Positions 1 through 6,941 are shown, counted from the first letter of the stretch. The stretch: 14,059 bases of DNA from an uncultured Atopobiaceae bacterium (GCA_947581665.1 CANPVI010000018.1:1-14059); one strand, 5' to 3'. Made by a program: numbers and translations. The notes: generated by a model from the letters alone, not told the origin.

Positions 1-47
1 TATATCCGCATCCGCTCTCCCTTCTTGGGCGCTCCTTCTTTCTCCAT
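1..47 (-). CDS. 5' end of an unidentified gene, cut by the left window edge
   Basis: An ATG at 47 is preceded by GAGGAAATCA, a good ribosome site. It follows the stop of the cysteine-rich gene by 10 nt, so it continues the leftward operon. Only about 15 codons are visible (MEKEGAPKKGERMRI), rich in Lys, Glu and Gly. That is too little to assign a family. The gene is supported by its ribosome site and position only. Confidence 0.5.
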   Translation of the reverse strand, partial: MEKEGAPKKGERMRI

Positions 48-57
48 TGATTTCCTC

Positions 58-291
58 CTATTCGTCGTCGTTCTTGCACCGATGGCCCTCCATGGTGCAT
101 TTGAAGCAGTTGCGCTTGTCGCCGTCGGTGGGGTAGCCCTTCTTGCATCCCATTCCAACCGTTTCCCGCTTCTTCGTGATGGGGTTATACTTCCACTTGA
201 CCGCTCTGTGGGCGCAGTTGTCGCACCTGTTTGCGATAGGACAAAACTTCGCGTAGTTGGCGCAAATGCGCTCGGGGTTTCTCTTTTTCAT
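58..291 (-). CDS. small cysteine-rich, probably zinc-binding protein
   Basis: A 77-aa basic protein with eight cysteines (C10, C17, C23, C26, C49, C62, C65, C72). The CxxC pairs at 23/26 and 62/65, with His near several of them, suggest one or two structural zinc sites. This is an inference, and no named family was recognised. The start ATG overlaps the stop of the preceding 72-aa gene as ATGA, so translation is probably coupled. Its TAG stop is part of TAGGAGG, which also forms the ribosome site of the next gene. A role in nucleic-acid binding or as a small early regulator would fit a phage early operon but is not shown. Confidence 0.8.
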   Translation of the reverse strand: MKKRNPERICANYAKFCPIANRCDNCAHRAVKWKYNPITKKRETVGMGCKKGYPTDGDKRNCFKCTMEGHRCKNDDE

Positions 292-506
292 ATTGCGATG
301 TCTCCTTTTGTGATGTAGCAGACGGCTCCGAGGTTTACGACGAGCCCCATGTCCTCGATGGAAAATGCTCCTGCGCGGGTGGCCGCCGCCTCCGAGAGTG
401 CCGCTTTGAGATCGAGGAAAAGCGCGTCGCGCTCCTGCCTGGTGGGGCGTTCGATTTTCTTCACGGCCCCGTTGGTGAAATAGATGTAGATCGCGGCTCT
501 TTTCAT
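288..506 (-). CDS. hypothetical 72-aa early phage protein
   Basis: Not recognised. The start at 506 (MKRAAIYIYFTNG) was chosen because it overlaps the previous stop as ATGA and because the open frame further upstream is a basic shadow of the 57-aa gene. The N-terminal half reads as a short beta strand followed by a charged helix (about residues 20-40). The C-terminal part (about 48-72) is hydrophobic and beta-like. It is overlapped at both ends by neighbours, which points to coupled translation inside the operon tail. Confidence 0.75.
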   Translation of the reverse strand: MKRAAIYIYFTNGAVKKIERPTRQERDALFLDLKAALSEAAATRAGAFSIEDMGLVVNLGAVCYITKGDIAI

Positions 507-676
507 TCGCCCGCCCCCTCCTCGTCTTTTAAGACGATCATCAACTTGCCCTTGTCGTCGTAAAGCGGGAGCGGCGTTTTTACCTTTTCCACCGTGGGGC
601 TTGAAGTGCCGCAGTAGAATGTTTTTCTGTACCAGCGCCCGCTTTCTCTGTAATACTCGATGTGGTCGATTTCCAT
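503..676 (-). CDS. hypothetical 57-aa early phage protein
   Basis: A short ORF reading MEIDHIEYYRESGRWYRKTF at its start and ending in an acidic EEGAGE tail. The ATG at 676 sits behind AGGAGGAAGGA, and the TAG stop of the PcfJ gene is part of that ribosome site. The stop overlaps the next start as ATGA. The product is aromatic and charged, with the look of a small beta-rich domain. No family was recognised. Both gene junctions and the ribosome site make it a credible gene despite its size. Confidence 0.75.
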   Translation of the reverse strand: MEIDHIEYYRESGRWYRKTFYCGTSSPTVEKVKTPLPLYDDKGKLMIVLKDEEGAGE

Positions 677-685
677 TCCTTCCTC

Positions 686-2155
686 CTAAGCGGCCGCCCG
701 CTCCGCGATTTTTTTGAGTTTCTTCTGCGCCCTCGGTTGCCAAACTTCATATACGAAATGCCTGACCTCTTCGGGCGGTGTGGTGTCGTGCGCGCCGTAG
801 CATTGCAGGACCTTCCCGATAGTGTTTGCGCTGAGGGAGATTTCGACCGTTGCGAGCGGGGTTTCGGGCTCCGCCGCCCTCCGAATGAAAAAGATCAGTG
901 AGCGCTCCTCCGCGATGCGCTTGTCGTAGTCCATTCTGCCGACGCAGTGGTGGAGTATTTCGCCTTCCCGAACGAGGTCGCCCCTGCTCGTGGCAATGAT
1001 GGCGATGTATCCCTCCGACTTTTTGAGCTCGGCCCCGACATATTTTTTTGCGATCTCCTCAACGCGCCTCCCGAGTTCCTCGAGCTCTTTTTTCCGCTTG
1101 GCCTGTTCTTTGCTCGCGGCCTCCGCCCGCCGCTCTGCGTACTGGTCGAGTCGAAGCTCCGACCAAAAGCGGAAGTCGAGGGGGAAGAGGTTTTTCGTGT
1201 CTGTCATGTCGAGCCCGAGCTGAGTGCAGGCGATGAGGTAATCGTTGTAGTGGCTCCCAGTCGTATCGTTTCGAAGGATGTAAGAGAGGACGCGCTCCTT
1301 CATCTCGTCGTCTCCGTTTTCGTAAAGGTTTACGGCGGGGACGCGGGGGCTGTCGAGGGGGCCGACGCGGTACTTTTTCTGAATGTAGGTGTCTCGGACT
1401 TCCTGTTGGAACCACCGTTTTAGGTGTTGGCGTTTGATCGTTTCCTCGATGCTCCCTTTGCTCTTGTAGCAGGCCATGATGTCGGGGATGTTGGCGCCGA
1501 GCCTTTCGAGCTCTTCGATGTTCTCTTTGATCCACGCGACGAACTTCCTATCCTTTGCCGCGAGCGCTGTTATGCGCTTGCTTGTCGCGTATCCTGGGCC
1601 GATCGTTTTTGCGAGGAGTTCGACCTTCGGGTTTGCCTTGTATGCGTTGAGGTAGTCCAGGGGGTCGCAGGTGCCGTCGTACCCACAGTATTTCCAGTCG
1701 GAAAGGCCCTTCAAAAATTCTGCGTTGAGGAGCTTCCTGTTTGGCGTGTCCGCGTTCCACCCGTAAACGCGGAAATTCTTGGAATACATGGGGTACCATC
1801 CGCTGTCCACGTAGGTGTTTACGATGTAGCGCTTCCTGGGTGTGTCAATCCTTTTCTCTGCGTAGAACTCCGGAATGTAGCCCGCCATCCCGTGAAAGTC
1901 GATGTCCCGAATATAGCAATACTTGTCTCCGACGATGTGGACCGTGACTTTTTTGATGTAGAGGGTTTTGTGCTGTTTCCCTTTCGTCTTTTTCGTGCTC
2001 CGCGTGACGCAGACGGTCGAGATTGAGAGGTCTTTCCCTTGGAGCTCGAAATAGGCGTAATAGCGGTGCTTGTAAATCTGACTGATATAGCCCCCGTCTA
2101 ACTCGATGATCTTCTTCCGAATGTCGGGCGGTATCGCCGCCGAAATTCTCCTCAT
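686..2155 (-). CDS. pcfJ: PcfJ-like protein
   Basis: A 489-aa protein that I recognise as a PcfJ-like family member (named after a gene of the conjugative plasmid pCF10 and widespread in phages and conjugative elements of Bacillota). The family signature is in the C-terminal third: LHHCVGRMDYDKRIAEER around C404, then ATVEIS and VLQCYGAHDTTPPEEV. A charged helical or coiled-coil stretch precedes it (about residues 345-385). The N-terminal two thirds are aromatic and basic. The biochemical function of the family is unknown. The start at 2155 was chosen because the ATG overlaps the PcfK stop (ATGA) and sits behind GGGAGGAGG; the 89 upstream residues of open frame are a PcfK shadow. PcfJ and PcfK commonly occur as a pair, as here. 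Confidence 0.9.
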   Translation of the reverse strand: MRRISAAIPPDIRKKIIELDGGYISQIYKHRYYAYFELQGKDLSISTVCVTRSTKKTKGKQHKTLYIKKVTVHIVGDKYCYIRDIDFHGMAGYIPEFYAEKRIDTPRKRYIVNTYVDSGWYPMYSKNFRVYGWNADTPNRKLLNAEFLKGLSDWKYCGYDGTCDPLDYLNAYKANPKVELLAKTIGPGYATSKRITALAAKDRKFVAWIKENIEELERLGANIPDIMACYKSKGSIEETIKRQHLKRWFQQEVRDTYIQKKYRVGPLDSPRVPAVNLYENGDDEMKERVLSYILRNDTTGSHYNDYLIACTQLGLDMTDTKNLFPLDFRFWSELRLDQYAERRAEAASKEQAKRKKELEELGRRVEEIAKKYVGAELKKSEGYIAIIATSRGDLVREGEILHHCVGRMDYDKRIAEERSLIFFIRRAAEPETPLATVEISLSANTIGKVLQCYGAHDTTPPEEVRHFVYEVWQPRAQKKLKKIAERAAA

Positions 2156-2676
2156 GTCGTTTCGCCTCCTCCCGCGATGATGTCGAATAGATCGAACTGA
2201 CCCGATGCCCTGGTGCTCTTTTCCTTCCTGCTCAGTTTTGCCCCCGTGGGTGCCTCCTGCGCCGTCTCTTCGCCTCCGACGGCCGTTTTCGGTGCGGCCG
2301 TCTCCTTCTTCGCGCTTTCGATCTTCTTCGGTTTCTCGGCCGTTTTGGCGACGTATGGAGTCCCGTCCTCGTTTTCGAGGGTGCCGTGGATGCTGTCCTC
2401 CTCGAAGTAGTGGGTGGCCCAACCGTAGACAACTTCGTCTTTGACTGCCACGCAGTTCCCGCCCTGTTTGAGTTTCCGCGCTTCTCCCGCCGCAAAGCCG
2501 AAGAAGCCGCTCATGCTCTTCCTGTTTGTGACGACGTGCTCTCCCTCCGCGTCCTTGACGGTGATCTTTACGCCCTCGTTGATCTTCTTCACGAGCTCGT
2601 CGCTCGCGTTCGCCTCGAGGTAGTCGAGGACTGCTCTCTCGTAGTCGCTGGAAGCCGTGATTGCGGTAATTCTCAT
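2152..2676 (-). CDS. pcfK: PcfK-like protein with a C-terminal clamp-binding-like motif
   Basis: A 174-aa protein. The N-terminal domain (about residues 10-98) contains a hallmark of PcfK-like proteins, the segment EVVYGWATHYFEEDSIHG. A Lys/Ala/Glu-rich, probably disordered linker follows (about 108-155), ending in GQFDLFDII. Q160-F164 (QFDLF) fits the known bacterial beta-clamp-binding consensus QL[SD]LF. The upstream neighbour, five bases away, encodes a sliding clamp, so an interaction is likely though unproven. The ribosome site is weak (GGGGGGTGA), and translation may depend on coupling with the clamp gene. It overlaps pcfJ by 4 nt. The cellular role of PcfK is not known. Confidence 0.88.
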   Translation of the reverse strand: MRITAITASSDYERAVLDYLEANASDELVKKINEGVKITVKDAEGEHVVTNRKSMSGFFGFAAGEARKLKQGGNCVAVKDEVVYGWATHYFEEDSIHGTLENEDGTPYVAKTAEKPKKIESAKKETAAPKTAVGGEETAQEAPTGAKLSRKEKSTRASGQFDLFDIIAGGGETT

Positions 2677-2680
2677 GAAC

Positions 2681-3787
2681 TCACCCCCCGACCCTCAGTG
2701 GCAGCGCGAGGTAGAGGGCGTCTCCTTCCTCCGCGATGGCGGGGTTTATAGGCCCGTTGAATTTGATCGTCGCCTCTTCCTCCCGGAAGTTCTTCATGAT
2801 CTCCATGATGTAGCCCGCGTTGAAACTGATCTCCATCTCCTTCCCAGAAGTCCTCGCCTCTATAACTTCTTCGAGGAGGCCCGCGTCGCTCTCCGATTTT
2901 ATTCTGACCTCGTGATCTCGAATGCTGAGACGCGCGATGCGGTTTAGGTTGTCGGACACGATGGTGGACCTTTCAAGCGCCTGCATGAGGGCCTCGCGCT
3001 TAAATGTCGTCTCGGTCGTGAAACTCTTCGGAATGATGTTCTCGGCCTTTATAAACTGTCCTGCGAGCAATTGGGTCGTGATGCTCATCTCTTCGCTCTC
3101 GACGCGGATGAGGCGTCCGTCGTTACACGAAAGGAAGGTGATCGTCCCCGCGTCTGCGAGCTGTGCAATCGCTCGAAGGGCGCTTGACGGAACAACGATG
3201 TCCGTCCCGCTGTGGGAATACCACCGCGCGTCCGTGGTGATCCGCGCGAGCCTGTAACCGTCCAGGCCGACGGCTACGAGCTGTCCGTCCTTTACTTGGA
3301 TGTTGATGCCTTTGAGTATCGGGCGGGAGTCGTCCTTCGCCGAGAAGGCGCAAACTCTCTTAACAAGGCTCTTGAACGTCTCCGTATTGATCGTGAACAC
3401 GGTTTCGCTCTTCCCGGAAGCGATGGGGTGCTTCATGAGCGGCGCCATGGCGGGGAGTTTGATCTGCCCCGCCCCGTATGTGATTGCGAGGCGCTTGTCT
3501 TTTTCGCCTTCGCCCTGCTGTTCGAGGGTGATTTCCTCGTCCGTGATCTTTTTGATCGAGTCAATAAAGGCCTTCCCCGAGGTGTCGAGCGCCCCGCTCT
3601 TCCCGATGTCCGCCTTTGCGAACGTCTTGATGGAAATTTCCCCGTTGCTCGCCGTGAAGTACAAGCCGCCTTCTCCGTCGGCCTTTTGTGCCTCGATGGT
3701 GATTGTGCTATCTGTGCTCCCGCCGACTGCCTTTTCAAGGGCGGCGACTGCGGCGGCGAGCTCTGTCTTGGTTGCAAATGCTTTCAT
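2681..3787 (-). CDS. dnaN: phage DNA polymerase III beta subunit (sliding clamp)
   Basis: A 368-aa, full-length clamp homologue. Clamps of this family are three-domain proteins that dimerise around DNA and tether polymerases and other partners. Supporting segments are FSAKDDSRPILKGINIQ and VGLDGYRLAR in the middle domain and the ending LYLALPLRV, which matches the conserved C-terminal MPMRL region of DnaN. The start at 3787 is behind AGGAGG with a 9-nt spacer. It lies between metK and pcfK. A phage-borne clamp would let the phage bind its own partner set or replace the host clamp. Divergence from chromosomal DnaN and the early-operon position argue against it being a host gene. Confidence 0.93.
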   Translation of the reverse strand: MKAFATKTELAAAVAALEKAVGGSTDSTITIEAQKADGEGGLYFTASNGEISIKTFAKADIGKSGALDTSGKAFIDSIKKITDEEITLEQQGEGEKDKRLAITYGAGQIKLPAMAPLMKHPIASGKSETVFTINTETFKSLVKRVCAFSAKDDSRPILKGINIQVKDGQLVAVGLDGYRLARITTDARWYSHSGTDIVVPSSALRAIAQLADAGTITFLSCNDGRLIRVESEEMSITTQLLAGQFIKAENIIPKSFTTETTFKREALMQALERSTIVSDNLNRIARLSIRDHEVRIKSESDAGLLEEVIEARTSGKEMEISFNAGYIMEIMKNFREEEATIKFNGPINPAIAEEGDALYLALPLRVGG

Positions 3788-3810
3788 GTTTTTGTTCCTC
3801 CTGGTTTTTT

Positions 3811-4986
3811 TTAATCGTCCTTGTATTCAGCGGCGATTCTTAAAATTTCTTCGATGTGCGGGGTATGCTCCCACGGGAAGTCTCCCCCGAAATGCCCTTC
3901 GATGGCGGTGCGCTTGTAGTCAACATTTTTGAGCCCGAGGTCTCTGATGATGCCGCTCGGCGTGAGATCGAACACGCGGTTTATGATGCTACCGATTGCG
4001 TTTTCGCTGAGTTCGCTCGTCCCGAAGGTGTTGACGTCGATCGCTATCGGGTCAACGCATCCTATCGCGTATGCAATCGAAACTTCGCAACGGTGCGCGA
4101 GTCCCGCTTCGACGATGTGGTTTGCGACGTATCTTGCCATGTAGGCGCCCGATCTGTCGAGCTTCGATGGGTCTTTCCCCGAAAAGGCTCCGCCGCCGTG
4201 ATGGGCGATGCCTCCGTAGGTGTCTACCATGAGTTTCCGCCCCGTGAGTCCCGTGTCGGCCTCGAATCCTCCTTTGACAAACTCTCCGGAAGGGTTTGAA
4301 AGGATCAATGCAACGTCTCTTATCCCGTGACGCGCCGAGAAGTCCGAAACAATGTCCTGCGCGAAAAGTCCGATTTCCGAAACGAGCCCTTTCCGATCTT
4401 TCTCCCCACTTGGTTTCCTGTGCTGTGCCGAAACTACGACGGTATCTATCCTCGGTGTTGTCTCCGTGTAGTCGATTGTGACCTGCGCCTTCCCGTCGGG
4501 CCCGAACGATGCGGGGTTCTGTCTCGAATGCTTCGTTATCCCGCGCGTGAGCTCCCGAGCGAGGAGAAATGGGATCGGGAGCCGCTCTTTCGTCTCGTCG
4601 GTGGAATATCCGTAAACGATCCCCTGGTCGCCTGCGGCCTGTTCTCCGAGTGCCACATAATCGACGGCGGACGCGATGTCGGGGCTTTGATCGTGGACGC
4701 AAACCTGGAAGTCGAGGCCCTCCGCGCTGTACCCTGCGGCTTCGATCTCTCGGGCCGCGATCTCTTCATAGCGAACCTCCGCATCTGTCGTGATCTCGCC
4801 CGCGATGACGCAGAGCCCGTCCGTTATGAGGACCTCGCAGGCGACGCGGCTCCAGGGGTCTTGCTTCAAGCACTCCGTGAGTATTGCGTCCGCGATGATG
4901 TCGCAGAGCTTGTCGGGGTGCCCGATTGTAACCGACTCCGCCGTGATGTAGCCCTTCTCGGGTCTGATTGCCTGTTCTTTTTTCAT
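3811..4986 (-). CDS. metK: S-adenosylmethionine synthetase (methionine adenosyltransferase)
   Basis: A 391-aa, full-length MetK, which makes S-adenosylmethionine from methionine and ATP. Visible motifs: GHPDKLCD with catalytic H23 and metal-binding D25, SPDIASAVD, the first family signature as AAGDQG (D120) and the second, GGGAFSGKDPSKLDRS (264-279). The residue before GHPDK is Ile where Glu is usual (SVTEGHPDK), and the first signature has Ala for Gly. All other core residues I can check are present, so activity is likely. The ATG at 4986 follows AAGGAGGAGGC directly after the SSB stop. It sits inside the phage replication operon, so this is a phage-carried metabolic gene. Its natural partner would be a methyltransferase, but none is seen in this window. 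Confidence 0.95.
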   Translation of the reverse strand: MKKEQAIRPEKGYITAESVTIGHPDKLCDIIADAILTECLKQDPWSRVACEVLITDGLCVIAGEITTDAEVRYEEIAAREIEAAGYSAEGLDFQVCVHDQSPDIASAVDYVALGEQAAGDQGIVYGYSTDETKERLPIPFLLARELTRGITKHSRQNPASFGPDGKAQVTIDYTETTPRIDTVVVSAQHRKPSGEKDRKGLVSEIGLFAQDIVSDFSARHGIRDVALILSNPSGEFVKGGFEADTGLTGRKLMVDTYGGIAHHGGGAFSGKDPSKLDRSGAYMARYVANHIVEAGLAHRCEVSIAYAIGCVDPIAIDVNTFGTSELSENAIGSIINRVFDLTPSGIIRDLGLKNVDYKRTAIEGHFGGDFPWEHTPHIEEILRIAAEYKDD

Positions 4987-4995
4987 GCCTCCTCC

Positions 4996-5445
4996 TTAAA
5001 ATGGGATGTCCCCGTCGTCATCAAATGATTGGATGCGCGTCTGCGTCGGTTTCCGCTTGCTTTGGCCGCCGCCTTTTCCGTGGGGCGGCGCGCCGTCGGT
5101 TTCTCCGTCCTCGTCTGCCTGCGGGCCGCCCTGCCTCGTGAAGAACTCGACGCGCTGTGCCACAACGTCGATGGCCTTCCTCTTGATGCCCTGGTTGTCC
5201 TCGTATGTTCTCATCTGAACCGTTCCATTGACGAGGATCTTCTCTCCCTTCTTGCAATACTTTGAGATCGCCTCGGCGGTGCTTCGGAAGGCCGTGCAGT
5301 CGAAGAAGTCCGTGACGTACTCGCCGTCGCTGTTTGCGTAGTCTCTCCGAACGGCGATTGAAAATCTGCAACGCGGAATGCCGCTCGGGGTCTCTTCGAG
5401 TTCGGGGTCTCTTGTCAGTCGCCCCGTGAGATTGATTTCGTTCAT
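4996..5445 (-). CDS. ssb: single-stranded DNA-binding protein (internal start within the RusA frame)
   Basis: A 149-aa SSB starting MNEINLTGRLTRDPELEETP, the usual first strand of the SSB OB fold, with FFDCTAFRSTAEAISKYCKK and GTVQMRTYEDNQG further on. A Gly/Gln/Lys-rich linker follows (about 107-140). It ends in DDDGDIPF, the conserved acidic tip that recruits partner proteins. The ATG at 5445 has its own strong AGGAGG 5 nt upstream, so a free SSB is very likely made even though the RusA frame reads into it. SSB would coat single-stranded DNA during phage replication and is also the known partner of Sak4-type annealing ATPases, one of which is encoded just upstream in this operon. Confidence 0.92.
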   Translation of the reverse strand: MNEINLTGRLTRDPELEETPSGIPRCRFSIAVRRDYANSDGEYVTDFFDCTAFRSTAEAISKYCKKGEKILVNGTVQMRTYEDNQGIKRKAIDVVAQRVEFFTRQGGPQADEDGETDGAPPHGKGGGQSKRKPTQTRIQSFDDDGDIPF

Positions 5446-5838
5446 GTTGTCCTCCTGTTTTTTGGTGATTTTTACGACGACATAGGTTTCCAGATCGTCT
5501 ATGACGGTAGAGTGTACCTGCGATATGTACCGCCTCGCGTCGTCTTTGATTACCCCGCAGTTCTTCATTGCGTCAAGCAAGAATTTGGATGACGACTCGA
5601 TGTTGTCAACGTCTCTGCGCGCGTCCTTTTCGTGCCATTCGATATAAAGTTCCACGGGGTATTCCGTTATGCGCCTAAGTGTTCCTTCTCTCTTCGCTTC
5701 GAGCAACCCCCAAGAGATCGTTTCCTCGACGTCTCTCTTCATCTTCGCCCCCTCGAACCTGTTGTAGTTCATCCTGGAAATGAAGTCGTTGAGGGACGGG
5801 AGCTGTGCCCGAACAGTGAATCGCCCGACCGTTTTCAA
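4996..5838 (-). CDS. rusA-ssb: RusA-like Holliday junction resolvase fused in frame to SSB
   Basis: One 280-aa open frame. Residues 1-127 are a complete RusA-type endonuclease: the acidic motif DVDNIESSSKFLLDAM and VIKDDARRYIS supply the Asp residues that bind metal in this family of Holliday junction resolvases. Residues 132-280 are a complete SSB. There is no stop between them. The resolvase runs through codon Q128 (CAG, 5457-5455), which lies exactly where TAG in TAGGAGG would be expected; the PcfJ gene and the cysteine-rich gene in this operon both end that way. Start: TTG at 5838, 7 nt after AGGAGG and overlapping the initiator's TGA stop. It could be a true fusion, a recent stop loss or a sequence error. 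Ribosomes can still start SSB separately at 5445. Confidence 0.8.
   Translation of the reverse strand: MKTVGRFTVRAQLPSLNDFISRMNYNRFEGAKMKRDVEETISWGLLEAKREGTLRRITEYPVELYIEWHEKDARRDVDNIESSSKFLLDAMKNCGVIKDDARRYISQVHSTVIDDLETYVVVKITKKQEDNMNEINLTGRLTRDPELEETPSGIPRCRFSIAVRRDYANSDGEYVTDFFDCTAFRSTAEAISKYCKKGEKILVNGTVQMRTYEDNQGIKRKAIDVVAQRVEFFTRQGGPQADEDGETDGAPPHGKGGGQSKRKPTQTRIQSFDDDGDIPF
5451..5456 (-). promoter_or_regulatory. internal ribosome binding site of ssb
   Basis: AGGAGG lies 5 nt before the SSB ATG at 5445, inside the RusA-SSB open frame. It decides that SSB can be translated separately from the fusion. The base just upstream is C (CAGGAGG), where T would give a TAG stop for RusA. Confidence 0.8.
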
Positions 5839-6902
5839 GCGCTTTCCTCCTCGCCTGTTCCATCGTCGTCCCCGAACGGATCGGGGGCTCCCGTGGCTTT
5901 GATGTGGTCGGCCGCCTTCGCTATCCAGCCTTCGTCTTGTTTGATGTCGAAATAGCCGCGTTTCATAGCCGTGTCAAGGAGCTCAATCTGCTGAGATTGC
6001 CTCGGCGTCATCGCCCAAAGGTCTCTAATGAGATCCGAGAGCCTGTCGTTCGTCATGACGCGGCCGTTTGCCTGGTAGTATCTTATAAATTCCCAAAGTT
6101 TTGCCTTGACCTGCTCCGATGGCTTGTAGATCGAGCAATCCATGACTTCCTGGTAGCTCTTACCGGAAAGGTGGCTCGCAACTCCCCATGTGTCGTAGTG
6201 CATTTCCGCCTTCGGCTGGATGGCGAGTTTTCCCTCGTCGATCGCTTTCCAAATGACGGCGACCCGCTCCCGCTCTCCGTCGTAGGTGTGGAGGGTTTTA
6301 AGAAAACGCCTGAGGCCTTCGTCTGTGAGCCTTTTCCCGTTTAGGTGGCAATGCCGAATAAACTCGCCGACGGCCTTTTCCTCTTCGCCTTCGATCCCGA
6401 AGCTCTCGATGATCTCTTTGTAGGTGTCTTTTTTCCTACCTGCCTTCCTACTTTCCTTCTTTCCTTCTCTATCCAAGTAATTATCCGTATTGGTTATCCC
6501 ATTATTTATTGGGTCCCAATTTGGTGCGGGGGGTGTCCCATTTTGGTGCAGGGGGGACACCTTTTTCGGTGCGGGGGGTGCCCCATTTTGGTGCGCCCCT
6601 CCTTCGGGAAGGTCTAAGAGGTTGAGGGGGACGGCCCTGTACCAGTTTTGTAGGCCGAGCGTGGTGTTTCGGTCTATTTTCTCGATGAGGCCGTCCGCTT
6701 CGAGCTTGTCGAGGGTGCGGATGACGGTGTTCTTATGCGCCCCCGTGAAGTCCGTTATGTAAGAGATACTGCCCTTGAACTCGCTTTCACCGTCTTGGGA
6801 GAAGGAGTAGATCAAGGCGTAAACTATGAGATCGTTCCCTTTTAGGTGGAGGCGGTTTCGCATCCACCCCTGGACGACGTAATAGTTTTCGTCCTTTATC
6901 AT
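5835..6902 (-). CDS. winged-helix phage replication initiator with the origin repeats inside its gene
   Basis: A 355-aa protein. Residues about 1-85 (start MIKDENYYVVQGWM) form a helix-turn-helix/winged-helix domain of the type found in phage replisome organisers and DnaD-like initiators: LKGNDLIVYALIY, then THR-type recognition text AHKNTVIRTLDKLEADGLI. A Pro/Ala/Asn-rich linker (about 103-133) is encoded by four DNA repeats. The C-terminal half (about 160-345) is helical and may contact helicase loader or helicase; this is inferred from analogy with lambda O and similar Gram-positive initiators. The ATG at 6902 follows AGGAAGGGACGCA. The stop overlaps the TTG start of rusA. The exact family name is uncertain; the role is supported by the domain order, the repeats and the neighbours. 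Confidence 0.8.
   Translation of the reverse strand: MIKDENYYVVQGWMRNRLHLKGNDLIVYALIYSFSQDGESEFKGSISYITDFTGAHKNTVIRTLDKLEADGLIEKIDRNTTLGLQNWYRAVPLNLLDLPEGGAHQNGAPPAPKKVSPLHQNGTPPAPNWDPINNGITNTDNYLDREGKKESRKAGRKKDTYKEIIESFGIEGEEEKAVGEFIRHCHLNGKRLTDEGLRRFLKTLHTYDGERERVAVIWKAIDEGKLAIQPKAEMHYDTWGVASHLSGKSYQEVMDCSIYKPSEQVKAKLWEFIRYYQANGRVMTNDRLSDLIRDLWAMTPRQSQQIELLDTAMKRGYFDIKQDEGWIAKAADHIKATGAPDPFGDDDGTGEEESA
6506..6594 (-). repeat. four tandem 22-23 bp iterons, probable replication origin
   Basis: On the minus strand four units begin GCACC at 6594, 6572, 6549 and 6527 (spacings 22, 23, 22). The consensus is GCACCAAAATGGGRCACCCC, followed by CC. The last unit diverges into AT-rich DNA (about 6470-6515). 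Because 22 is not a multiple of three, neighbouring units are read in different frames, which points to selection on DNA rather than on the peptide. Iterons plus an AT-rich stretch inside the initiator gene match the arrangement of lambda ori in gene O and of several Gram-positive phage origins. Confidence 0.75.
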
Positions 6903-6941
6903 TGCGTCCCTTCCTGTGCCGCTTTTGCGGGCGATTTGCCG

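Noticed and set aside
507..743. Longer N-terminus for the 72-aa gene
   Set aside because: It is a shadow of the 57-aa gene and the PcfJ end; the ATG at 506 has an overlapping stop and fits coupled translation.
2156..2422. Longer N-terminus for PcfJ (89 more codons)
   Set aside because: The extra part is Arg/Gly/Glu-rich low-complexity text from the wrong frame of pcfK; the ATG at 2155 has a ribosome site and the common ATGA overlap.
6506..6594. CRISPR array
   Set aside because: The units are tandem with no unique spacers between them and lie inside a coding gene, so iterons are the better reading.
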